Of a DNA stretch of 7,907 bases, positions 1 to 5,571 are shown piece after piece. Position 1 is the first letter of the stretch, and each line of letters begins with the position of its first letter. Source of the DNA: Candidatus Acidiferrales bacterium (GTDB taxonomy: Bacteria > Acidobacteriota > Terriglobia > Acidiferrales > UBA7541); assembly GCA_955651735.1 (NCBI GenBank), contig CATPAM010000269.1, positions 1 to 7,907 on the forward strand, written 5' to 3'. The notes under the pieces are model-generated. The model ran no database searches and was not told where the DNA came from. It saw only the letters and a list, made by a program, of their open reading frames with translations. A program made the translations under genes and the position numbers.

Positions 1-400
1 CGTAAGTACTCGACGAATGGAGTTCGATCACCTGGGCGGGTGTCATGCCGTGTATCTCGCTCACGTCGATTAGGTCTGGCCCGTGTTCGCCGCCGTAGCA
101 CACAGGGATTTCCACCTGGCGGGGTTCTGGGAGAGTCACGTCCTCCATGCGATCGAGATACTGCTTCAAGATTTCTTCGAGCTGCTCGTGCCGCCACTTC
201 AGCGCATCGAACTTGACCAGCACGGAACAATATGCGGGATGAAGGTTGCGGATGCCCGCAATGGGCTCTTGCTCAAGCCGCAGCAGGAATTTTCTGACAG
301 GTTCGTGAGCGTCGAGTGTGATTTGCTGACCGAAGTAGATGAGTAGCGATTGATCGCTCGCGCGCTGGAATCGCGCAGCTTCGGTTGCGGACAAGAGCAT
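1..400 (-). CDS. pxpB: 5-oxoprolinase subunit B (PxpB/KipI family), C-terminus beyond window
   Basis: PxpB is a cytoplasmic subunit of the bacterial PxpABC 5-oxoprolinase, which hydrolyses 5-oxo-L-proline to glutamate using ATP; older names are KipI and allophanate hydrolase subunit 1 homologue. Reading the minus strand from ATG 400 to the left edge gives 133 codons without a stop. Family hallmarks in order are a start DQSLLIYFGQQI near residues 14-25, PVRKFLLRL near 33, GIRNLHPAYCSVLVKFD near 49-65, then VCYGGEHGPDL near 100 and the following segment ending HGMTPAQVIELHSSSTY. The YGGE-x-GPDL and EVI-x-LH-type motifs are diagnostic of the family's cyclophilin-like fold. Family members are about 230-240 residues, so roughly 100 residues lie outside. 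The frame is open upstream to about 550, but no ATG, GTG or TTG occurs there, so ATG 400 is the only usable start. No ribosome binding site precedes it; a TATACT box sits 8 nt upstream. PxpC and PxpA would be expected next, further left. The family call is firm; the exact start is less so. Confidence 0.9.
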   Translation of the reverse strand, partial: MLLSATEAARFQRASDQSLLIYFGQQITLDAHEPVRKFLLRLEQEPIAGIRNLHPAYCSVLVKFDALKWRHEQLEEILKQYLDRMEDVTLPEPRQVEIPVCYGGEHGPDLIDVSEIHGMTPAQVIELHSSSTY

Positions 401-408
401 GCGGGAAG

Positions 409-437
409 AGTATACCGCTGGTCCTGCATCGGCTAAA
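409..437 (-). promoter_or_regulatory. Candidate pxpB promoter, possibly leaderless
   Basis: On the minus strand a TATACT hexamer (plus 409-414) matches the -10 consensus in 5 of 6 positions. A poor -35 candidate, TTTAGC (plus 432-437), lies 17 bp upstream. The -10 ends only 8 nt before the pxpB ATG, so transcription would start at or within a base or two of the start codon. That agrees with the absence of a Shine-Dalgarno sequence. The -35 is weak, so this is a candidate only. Confidence 0.4.
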
Positions 438-502
438 CCCAGGCCGGATTTCGCCTCCGCACTCCAGAATGAAGTGTTGCAGTGCGTAGTGCCAGAAAGG
501 TT

Positions 503-540
503 GAGAAGAAAAGCCTTGCCTTCCCTGGGGGAAGAGAGGC
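503..540 (-). terminator. Rho-independent terminator after the SH3-like gene
   Basis: Read on the minus strand, an inner stem CTTCCC/GGGAAG (plus 529-534 and 520-525, 3-nt loop) is extended across a small internal loop by GCCT/AGGC (537-540 and 513-516). It is followed at once by the T-rich run TTTTCTTCT (plus 512-504). It begins 26 nt past the stop codon of the SH3-like gene, the expected place for an intrinsic terminator. It would separate that gene's transcription from pxpB downstream, which has its own promoter candidate. Confidence 0.65.
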
Positions 541-566
541 GGGGCGTCTATCGCGTTCATGCTCTT

Positions 567-1580
567 CTATTTTTGTTGTTTGAAGGAAAGCGGAAACTCG
601 AGTGTCTGATTCTCGATGGGGATGCGCAGCATCAACTGCTGTGGATTTTTGCCACGCTCGAACCAGACCGCGCCGGCAACCTTGTTGTTGGGTTCGATGG
701 TTGCAGATTTGAGCGCCAGGGCCAGGATTTGCTGCGCAGTCTTGTTCAGAGTCTGTTTACCTTGCAGGCGGACGGCGTTTTCTTCCGCGTATTGATGCTG
801 AATGATGTAGTTAGGCGCGGAAGCAGATGAAGCGAAGGATGGCTTGTAGCCAACGTTGGTGACGCTGAGCGATTCGGCGGGCCACGCGGAGTGCGGTAGT
901 GCGCTGGAAGGTTCAGCGATCGCCTCGGTCCAGAGAACCTGGTGGGTCACATTCTTCGCCAACTGCGCGGGATCTTGATAGAAGAGCGGCTTTCCACGGA
1001 CGCTCACTTCATCAAGAATGAACAGGGATGGTTGGATATGGATCGGCTGCGAGCCGCTGTTGGCGATGGCCACGTTGGCGCGCAGTTTCCATCCTGTGTC
1101 GTGCAGAGACACTTGCACGGTGACGCCGTTGGCGGTGAGCGATTCAACGAGAATTCCGTTACTCAAAAAGTGGTCACAGCCGGGCGCACCCTGCTGCCAG
1201 CGCGCCACGCCGTTCTCAACGTTCGCGGAGGCCACGCTGGATGTGCGCCGGGGTGCGGAAATCCTTTTGATGTACATCGCCGCGACGTACCCTATTTTGC
1301 CGTCGGCGGTTTTGATCTGGACCGTATAGCCTTCCGCGTTGTCGAGGAACGCTACTTCTTCACCGCATTTGAGCGTAGCGATGACTTGCAGGGGCAGCGA
1401 TTGCTCGGCATCGGCGGTCATGAGCACGTAGCCAACGCCGGGGCAGTTGATTTGCCAGTTGGCAGCAACCGAAGCGGCATTGGCCGCGGCTTGCGTACCG
1501 GTCTGCGCGCGCGATGCTGGAACCAGCGATGAAGCGATGATGCTCAGCAAGGAAAGATTTGCCGTGATTGATTTGCGCAC
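567..1580 (-). CDS. Exported SH3-like domain protein of unknown function
   Basis: Predicted 337-residue protein. An ATG at 1784 would give 405 residues, but the first 68 look non-coding. The GTG at 1580 has a strong GGAGGGGG five bases upstream and opens directly into a signal peptide: RK at 2-3, a hydrophobic core near 9-20, and probable cleavage after SRA at residue 25. Residues about 50-107 resemble a bacterial SH3-like domain, with alternating beta strands, LPLQVIATLKCGEEVAFLD and a terminal GKIGYVAAMYIKRI. Cys46 and Cys72 bracket its start and might form a disulfide. Residues about 140-337 form a second, beta-rich region with no motif I can name; its end (GAVWFERGKNPQQLMLRIPI, then FPLSF) recalls uncharacterised acidobacterial secreted proteins. 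Function is unknown; SH3-like domains in secreted proteins often bind peptidoglycan or metals, but nothing here proves that. It is transcribed away from the SGNH hydrolase gene, sharing a 195-bp control region, and is followed by a terminator. Confidence 0.8.
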   Translation of the reverse strand: MRKSITANLSLLSIIASSLVPASRAQTGTQAAANAASVAANWQINCPGVGYVLMTADAEQSLPLQVIATLKCGEEVAFLDNAEGYTVQIKTADGKIGYVAAMYIKRISAPRRTSSVASANVENGVARWQQGAPGCDHFLSNGILVESLTANGVTVQVSLHDTGWKLRANVAIANSGSQPIHIQPSLFILDEVSVRGKPLFYQDPAQLAKNVTHQVLWTEAIAEPSSALPHSAWPAESLSVTNVGYKPSFASSASAPNYIIQHQYAEENAVRLQGKQTLNKTAQQILALALKSATIEPNNKVAGAVWFERGKNPQQLMLRIPIENQTLEFPLSFKQQK

Positions 1581-1585
1581 TGAAG

Positions 1586-1593
1586 CCCCCTCC
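1586..1593 (-). promoter_or_regulatory. Ribosome binding site that fixes the GTG start of the SH3-like gene
   Basis: GGAGGGGG on the minus strand lies 5 nt upstream of GTG 1580. It is the best Shine-Dalgarno match near any candidate start of this frame and sits directly before a clear signal peptide. It decides in favour of GTG 1580 over ATG 1784 and ATG 1658. Confidence 0.7.
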
Positions 1594-1619
1594 GGTTTCA
1601 GATGGGAAAATACTTCGCC

Positions 1620-1625
1620 CTTATA
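1620..1625 (-). promoter_or_regulatory. Candidate -10 box for the SH3-like gene
   Basis: TATAAG on the minus strand (within CCTATAAGG) resembles a -10 hexamer and would give a leader of about 33 nt before GTG 1580, leaving room for the ribosome binding site. No convincing -35 lies 16-18 bp upstream, so support is weak. Confidence 0.3.
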
Positions 1626-1727
1626 GGAATCGTCGGCTCGGCGAGTCTGCGTGTCCATAGAACGCGCGCACAGGGTTTTGTGGTTTGTCGGACAGCCGTC
1701 CCTACGCCGGTGCGCTACGCTGCTTGC

Positions 1728-1756
1728 TTGAGGGGCATAGGTGTTTCTTGTAGGCT
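1728..1756 (+). promoter_or_regulatory. Candidate promoter for the SGNH hydrolase gene
   Basis: TTGAGG (1728-1733) and TAGGCT (1751-1756) are spaced by 17 bp. The start of transcription would fall near 1763, just ahead of the ribosome binding site at 1765. Each hexamer deviates at two or more positions from the sigma-70 consensus. The rest of the 195-bp divergent region holds a near-palindrome GGACAGCCGTCC (1690-1701) and a direct repeat CTACGC (1702-1707 and 1715-1720), neither assignable to a known regulator. Confidence 0.3.
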
Positions 1757-1764
1757 GAAGCGGC

Positions 1765-1770
1765 GAGGAG
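1765..1770 (+). promoter_or_regulatory. Ribosome binding site of the SGNH hydrolase gene
   Basis: GAGGAG lies 5 nt before ATG 1776. It selects this ATG over the longer open frame reaching back to 1602, whose extra 58 residues show no protein character and would precede the signal peptide. Confidence 0.75.
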
Positions 1771-1775
1771 ATTCC

Positions 1776-2591
1776 ATGAAGCATTTAGGCAAAATGGTGC
1801 AAGGTGCAATTGTGGCGATATTTGTTGCAGCGGGAGCCCATGCCCAGGATCCGGCAAATGCGCCAGGCAGCGCCTCGCCGGATTGTGCCGATCTGCCGTC
1901 GCTGGCCGCGAAGCTGGAAAGAACGGACAAGATTTTGCACGATTGGCCAGGCCTCGCGCACTACGCTGATGCCAATGCGGGTCTAGCGGCGCCCGCGAAA
2001 TTCGACCTGCGGGTGGTGTTCATGGGCGACTCGATCACAGATGCGTGGGTCAGCCCGGAATTTGGCGGATTTTTCCCCGGGAAGCCGTACATCGACCGCG
2101 GAATCAGCGGCCAGACCACGCCGCAGATGCTGATTCGCTTTCGCCCGGACGTGATTGCTCTTCAGCCGAAGGTTGTGCTGATTTTGGCGGGCACGAATGA
2201 CATCGCGGGCAATACCGGGCCGATGACGCTGGGCGAAATCGAAGGGAATTTGGCATCCATGGCGGAGTTGGCGAAGGCCAACAAGGTTCGGGTGGTTCTC
2301 GCGTCCGTGCTGCCGGTGAGCAACTATGGGCACGACCGCAAGGGAAATCCGCTCGATATGCGGATTAACCGGCCGCCCGAGAAAATTCTGGAGCTAAATG
2401 CATGGATCAAGAAATACGTGGCGGAGAACGGCCACACGTATCTCGATTATTTTTCGGCAATGGTAGACCCGCAAGGAATGTTGCAAAAGGATTTGAGCGA
2501 GGACGGACTGCATCCTAATGCAAAGGGATACGCGGTAATGTCGCCGCTCGCGGAGCAGGCCATCCGCGCCGCGATCAAGAAGAAACGGTGA
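1776..2591 (+). CDS. Secreted SGNH/GDSL-family hydrolase (esterase/lipase-like)
   Basis: Predicted 271-residue enzyme of the SGNH hydrolase superfamily, which cleaves ester bonds in lipids, acylated sugars or other small esters. Residues 1-23 form a signal peptide (MKHLGK, then a hydrophobic run, ending AGAHA before Gln24), so it is exported, probably to the periplasm. All four SGNH blocks are visible: block I FMGDSITD with nucleophile Ser86; block II GISGQT with oxyanion Gly112; block III AGTND with Asn141; block V DGLHPN with Asp243 and His246. Length and block spacing fit the family's single-domain members. The segment between blocks III and V (SVLPVSN near 177-183, then IKKYVAENGHTYLDY) resembles platelet-activating-factor acetylhydrolase-like and acyl-sugar esterase members, but the substrate cannot be read from sequence. 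It starts at ATG 1776 behind GAGGAG. It is monocistronic, diverging from the SH3-like gene, with the phoH operon 192 bp downstream. No T-tract terminator follows it; a short CACAT/ATGTG hairpin at 2608-2622 lacks one. Confidence 0.9.
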   Translation: MKHLGKMVQGAIVAIFVAAGAHAQDPANAPGSASPDCADLPSLAAKLERTDKILHDWPGLAHYADANAGLAAPAKFDLRVVFMGDSITDAWVSPEFGGFFPGKPYIDRGISGQTTPQMLIRFRPDVIALQPKVVLILAGTNDIAGNTGPMTLGEIEGNLASMAELAKANKVRVVLASVLPVSNYGHDRKGNPLDMRINRPPEKILELNAWIKKYVAENGHTYLDYFSAMVDPQGMLQKDLSEDGLHPNAKGYAVMSPLAEQAIRAAIKKKR

Positions 2592-2619
2592 GCTGAATAG
2601 CCGGGGCACATGCTTGATG

Positions 2620-2636
2620 TGTAACGCTGCTGTAAC
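2620..2636 (+). repeat. TGTAAC direct repeat, 11-bp period, upstream of phoH
   Basis: Two exact TGTAAC copies at 2620-2625 and 2631-2636 are spaced one helical turn apart, directly abutting the TTGACC -35 candidate. The reverse complement, TTACA repeated at 11 bp, recalls the tandem half-sites bound by PhoP/PhoB-type OmpR-family regulators. This could be an activator site, but the match is short and could be chance. Confidence 0.35.
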
Positions 2637-2665
2637 TTGACCGTGGGACACTGCTAGGTTAGGGT
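2637..2665 (+). promoter_or_regulatory. Candidate promoter of the phoH-ybeY-CNNM operon
   Basis: TTGACC (2637-2642, 5 of 6 to the -35 consensus) is followed after 17 bp by TAGGGT (2660-2665, 3 of 6 to the -10 consensus). Transcription would start near 2672, leaving a leader of about 110 nt. The -10 is weak. This is the best sigma-70-like pair I find in the 192 bp ahead of phoH. Confidence 0.4.
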
Positions 2666-2723
2666 GTAAGAAGTTTCTCCGTGAGTTGGCCTCGGAAGCT
2701 CAACCTAGTAAAAAGCGGCCAAC
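2652..2723 (+). repeat. Two interlocking inverted repeats in the phoH upstream region
   Basis: Repeat one pairs TGCTAGGTT (2652-2660) with AACCTAGTA (2702-2710), nine pairs including one G-U. Repeat two pairs GTTGGCC (2685-2691) exactly with GGCCAAC (2717-2723). The arms alternate, so in RNA they would form an H-type pseudoknot or two competing hairpins. If transcription starts near 2672, the first arm of repeat one is not transcribed, so only the second stem could form. Stems of 7 bp occur about once by chance in a region this size. Confidence 0.3.
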
Positions 2724-2783
2724 GGACAGCAGGGGGAATCCGCCATCGGCCCGGTTTCCGTAGAAGCAAAGCCCTCCACTTGG

Positions 2784-3815
2784 ATGCGACGTACCGTTCA
2801 CATTTCCGGCCAAATCGAACCCTTCTTCGGCACTCTCGACGAGAACGTGCGCCTGTTGGAGGATGCGCTGCAAGTGCGCACGCATTTAAGCGACACGCGG
2901 TTGACGATTGAAGGCAAGCAGGACAGCGTAGATCAAGCGGTGAAAATCGTCGAGGAATATAACCACCTGACGCGGCACGGGCGCGTGCTCTCGAGCACGG
3001 AAGTGAAGTCGCTGATGCGCGTAGCGACTGAGGAGCCGCACGAATCGCCGCGGGGAATGTTTGAGCATCCGCGGGCACGCTCCTTCGGTAAGAAAGTGGT
3101 CACTCCGAAAAATGCCAGCCAGCGGCGCTACATGGAGGAAATTGAAAAGCACGACATGATGTTTGCCGTGGGCCCGGGCGGAACCGGGAAGACGTACATC
3201 GCCGTGGCCATGGCGGTGAGCGCATTGCTCACGAAACAGGTGAATCGCATTATTTTGGCGCGTCCGGCGGTGGAGGCAGGGGAGCGCCTGGGCTTCCTGC
3301 CGGGTACCCTGCAACAAAAGATTGATCCGTACATGCGGCCTTTATATGACGCGCTCTACGACATGCTGGACGCGGACAAGCTCGATCGCTTCCTGGAGAA
3401 GGGCATCATCGAGGTTGCCCCGCTGGCATTCATGCGCGGGCGCACGTTGAACGATTCGTTCGTGATTTTGGACGAAGCGCAAAACACCACTAGCGAACAA
3501 ATGAAAATGTTCCTGACGCGCCTGGGCTTCAACTCCAAGGCGGTCGTGACCGGGGACGTCACACAGATTGACTTGCCCGCGGGGAAGAAGTCGGGACTGG
3601 TGGAGGCGCTGGAAGTCTGCGGGAAGATCGAGGGTATCGGCGTCGCGCAGTTCACGGAAAAGGATGTGGTGCGGCACAACCTGGTGCAGCAGATTATCCG
3701 CGCTTATGAAGAGTATGATGGCTCGCAGCCGCAACGTAGCGGCGGCGGGAATGGTAAACCCGAGCCGCGCGCCGAATCCGGCAAAGAACAGACTAAAGAA
3801 TCTCTGCGAGGATGA
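2784..3815 (+). CDS. phoH: PhoH-like ATPase (YbeZ family)
   Basis: Predicted 343-residue cytoplasmic P-loop ATPase. The E. coli homologue YbeZ works with YbeY in rRNA processing and ribosome maturation; the family name comes from phosphate-starvation induction of PhoH. Residues 1-61 form the usual N-terminal KH-like module (FFGTLDENVRLLEDAL, then RLTIEG). Residues about 105-310 are the PhoH ATPase core: Walker A GPGGTGKT at 130-137, the family signature ARPAVEAGERLGFLPG at 159-174, Walker B FVILDEAQN at 226-234, the GDVTQIDLP sensor at 257-265 and a C-terminal arginine in DVVRHNLVQQII near 294-305. After about 312 comes a polar low-complexity tail (QPQRSGGGNGK) likely to be disordered. ATG 2784 is the only start in its open frame, which reaches back to a stop at 2709. 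No good Shine-Dalgarno sequence is present; a pyrimidine-rich CCCTCC lies instead about 7 nt upstream. Its stop overlaps the ybeY start by 4 bases (ATGA), indicating coupled translation. Confidence 0.95.
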   Translation: MRRTVHISGQIEPFFGTLDENVRLLEDALQVRTHLSDTRLTIEGKQDSVDQAVKIVEEYNHLTRHGRVLSSTEVKSLMRVATEEPHESPRGMFEHPRARSFGKKVVTPKNASQRRYMEEIEKHDMMFAVGPGGTGKTYIAVAMAVSALLTKQVNRIILARPAVEAGERLGFLPGTLQQKIDPYMRPLYDALYDMLDADKLDRFLEKGIIEVAPLAFMRGRTLNDSFVILDEAQNTTSEQMKMFLTRLGFNSKAVVTGDVTQIDLPAGKKSGLVEALEVCGKIEGIGVAQFTEKDVVRHNLVQQIIRAYEEYDGSQPQRSGGGNGKPEPRAESGKEQTKESLRG

Positions 3816-4276
3816 TCCTGAACCGCCAGCGGGCCGTGCGCTTGGCACGGCGGCCACTTGAGCTATTCCTGGCTCGCCTGCGGCGGGAACTGGGGATCGG
3901 AGAAGCGGACGTCACCATTTGCTTGGTCAGCGATGCGGAGATCGCGCGGATGAATCAGGCCTTTCGCCACAAGCAAGGGCCAACCGACGTGCTGTCGTTT
4001 CCGGCGGTGGAACGCGGCGTGCCTGTCTCGTTACAGCGACGTCGAAAGGCGGGGAGCGGGCGCCGCTTGAAGAGCGAAGTATTTCTCGGGGACGTCGCCA
4101 TCTCGCCTGCCACGGCGCGCCGCAACGCCAAGAGACTTGGACGCACGTTGCCGAGTGAGTTGCAAACTCTGATTCTCCATGGCGTGCTGCATCTGCTCGG
4201 CTATGACCACGAGACGGATCGTGGGGAGATGGATCACATGGAAGCGCGATTGCGGCGCAGGCTGGGGCTCACGTGA
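3812..4276 (+). CDS. ybeY: YbeY endoribonuclease / rRNA maturation factor
   Basis: Predicted 154-residue zinc-dependent single-strand endoribonuclease acting in 16S rRNA 3'-end maturation and 70S quality control. The zinc signature is intact: HGVLHLLGYDH at 123-133, with His123, His127 and His133 as ligands. The other conserved block, MNQAFRHKQGPTDVLSFP at 47-64, is also present, as is LGDVAIS at 92-98. Between these two blocks lies a segment of about 27 residues (65-91) rich in Arg and Lys, including QRRRKAGSGRR, which is longer and more basic than the usual loop; it may be a lineage-specific RNA-contacting insertion. The ATG overlaps the phoH stop by 4 bases, and GCGAGG abuts the start, so translation is probably coupled. 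Its own stop overlaps the next gene's GTG by 4 bases. The phoH-ybeY-CNNM order matches the ybeZ-ybeY-ybeX cluster of other bacteria. Confidence 0.96.
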   Translation: MILNRQRAVRLARRPLELFLARLRRELGIGEADVTICLVSDAEIARMNQAFRHKQGPTDVLSFPAVERGVPVSLQRRRKAGSGRRLKSEVFLGDVAISPATARRNAKRLGRTLPSELQTLILHGVLHLLGYDHETDRGEMDHMEARLRRRLGLT

Positions 4277-5562
4277 ACTTCCTCTTCTTCGTATACACGC
4301 TCGGCACGGTGCTGCTGGCGCTGAGCCTGCCGATATTTTCCTACCTTACGCTGATCTATCGCGAGCTTGGCCGCATGACCACCGGGCGCATCCACGGACA
4401 CCTGGAAATCTTCGAAGCGGAAATCGAGTCGAAGCTCAAGATTAACCGGCGCAGCGCCGGCCGGACCTTTCGCATTATCGGACACTTCTGGCTGGCGTTC
4501 CTGGTATTGGAAACCACGCGAGGCGTGGTCTATTTCGTCCCGGGCCGGTTGGAATCATTTTTGGAATTCATCGTCTTCCTGACCCTGGAAGTGGTTATTT
4601 TGATGCATTTTCTGCCAGACATGCTTTTGTATCGCACGACCGGCAGATGGCTGCTTGCGTTGTTGCCGCTGATTCGCGCGGCGATGTGGCTGGCGTGGCC
4701 GGTGCGGATTTTCCTGGAAGGCGCGGAGTCTTTGGCGAGAATCGCCGAGCACGAGCCGGAACGCAGCGAAGAGCAGCGCACGGAAGAGGGCATCGAAGCG
4801 CTGGTCGAAGCCGCGGAAGAGGAAGGAATCATCGAGCCGGAGCAGGGCGACTTGATCGAGCAAGTGGTGGAATTCAGCGACAAGCGGGTGCGCGAAGTGA
4901 TGACGCCACGGCCGGACATCGTGGCCATTGCGGCGGACGCCACGCTGGAAGAACTGCACGCGAAAGTCGTGGGAACGCGATTCGCGCGGCTGCCGGTTTA
5001 TGAGAAATCGCTGGACGACATTTACGGCGTGGCGTATGCGCAGGACTTATTGCACATTGCCGACCAGGATTTGCCCAAGCGAAAGGTACGCGAGCTGGCG
5101 CATCCCGTGATGTTCATTCCAGAAACGAAGGCGGGCTCGGAGTTGCTGCGCGAAATGCGGCAGAAGAATCATCCCATGGCCATCGTGATCGACGAGCATG
5201 GATTGGTCGCCGGGCTTGCGACCGTGGAAGACTTGGTGGAAGAAATTGTCGGGGAGAGCGGGCGCGACGACAGACAGCCCGCGCCGGACGTGGTGCGCGA
5301 GTCCGACGGCGGATTGGTCATGCGCGGAAGCATGTCCATCGACGACGTGGAGGAACTGCTCGGCGTGCACTTTGGCGACAAAGCGGATGAAGCGGTCACC
5401 ACTATCGCGGGTTTGCTGAGTCACGTGTCGGGCAAGGTCCCGGCGCCGGGCGATAAAGTCGACATCGCGGGATATCGATTTGAAGTGATCGAAGCAAACC
5501 AGCGCAAGGTTCTGCGCTTGCGCATTCGGAAGCGTCCCGCGGCAACGGTCACCGCGAAGTAG
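4273..5562 (+). CDS. Membrane CNNM/HlyC-CorC family protein with CBS pair
   Basis: Predicted 429-residue inner-membrane protein of the hemolysin/CorC (CNNM) family, linked to Mg2+ or Co2+ efflux and homeostasis. The N-terminal part has about four hydrophobic segments (roughly 1-28, 68-89, 94-118 and 126-148). It lacks the Ser-x-x-Glu-type motif usual in the DUF21/CNNM domain; instead the first segment runs LSLPIFSYLTLIYREL. The cytoplasmic half is standard: an acidic linker and EEGIIEPEQGDLIEQVVEF (182-200), then REVMTPRPDIVAI (207-219) opening CBS 1, CBS 2 from about 272 with MAIVIDEHGLVAGLATVEDLVEEIVGE split across 302-328, and a CorC_HlyC domain at about 342-422 ending GYRFEV and a basic tail. 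GTG 4273 overlaps the ybeY stop (GTGA) and has GGCTGGGG just upstream. The E. coli counterpart YbeX (CorC) lacks membrane segments, so this is the membrane-anchored form. Whether it transports Mg2+ is uncertain given the divergent domain. Convergent with era, 9 bp apart. Confidence 0.9.
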   Translation: MNFLFFVYTLGTVLLALSLPIFSYLTLIYRELGRMTTGRIHGHLEIFEAEIESKLKINRRSAGRTFRIIGHFWLAFLVLETTRGVVYFVPGRLESFLEFIVFLTLEVVILMHFLPDMLLYRTTGRWLLALLPLIRAAMWLAWPVRIFLEGAESLARIAEHEPERSEEQRTEEGIEALVEAAEEEGIIEPEQGDLIEQVVEFSDKRVREVMTPRPDIVAIAADATLEELHAKVVGTRFARLPVYEKSLDDIYGVAYAQDLLHIADQDLPKRKVRELAHPVMFIPETKAGSELLREMRQKNHPMAIVIDEHGLVAGLATVEDLVEEIVGESGRDDRQPAPDVVRESDGGLVMRGSMSIDDVEELLGVHFGDKADEAVTTIAGLLSHVSGKVPAPGDKVDIAGYRFEVIEANQRKVLRLRIRKRPAATVTAK

Positions 5563-5571
5563 CTTCTACCA

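Noticed and set aside
83..346. 87-codon plus-strand frame opposite pxpB
   Set aside because: It is antisense to a recognised conserved protein; its openness follows from codon bias.
472..497. Sigma-54-like element on the minus strand upstream of pxpB (TGGCAC followed by CTGC)
   Set aside because: The GG to GC spacing is 11 rather than the required 10, and the -12 part is imperfect. It also lies about 80 nt from the ATG next to a better-placed TATACT box.
273..560. 95-codon minus-strand frame starting just after the SH3-like gene
   Set aside because: It overlaps the clearly conserved pxpB coding frame out of phase and its sequence shows no family motif or ribosome binding site.
942..1532. 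196-codon plus-strand frame inside the SH3-like gene
   Set aside because: Antisense shadow of a gene with a signal peptide and a strong ribosome binding site; the translated product lacks recognisable features.
1690..1720. Near-palindrome and CTACGC direct repeat in the divergent region as a defined operator
   Set aside because: Too short and not matching any regulator site I can name; kept only as a remark under the promoter and pair entries.
2606..2622. CACAT/ATGTG hairpin after the SGNH hydrolase stop
   Set aside because: The stem is only 5-6 bp and no T-tract follows on either strand, so it does not qualify as an intrinsic terminator.
5548..5571. Small hairpins (GAAG/CTTC, GTAG/CTAC) between the CNNM gene and era
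   Set aside because: Stems are 4 bp, mutually overlapping and without a T-tract.
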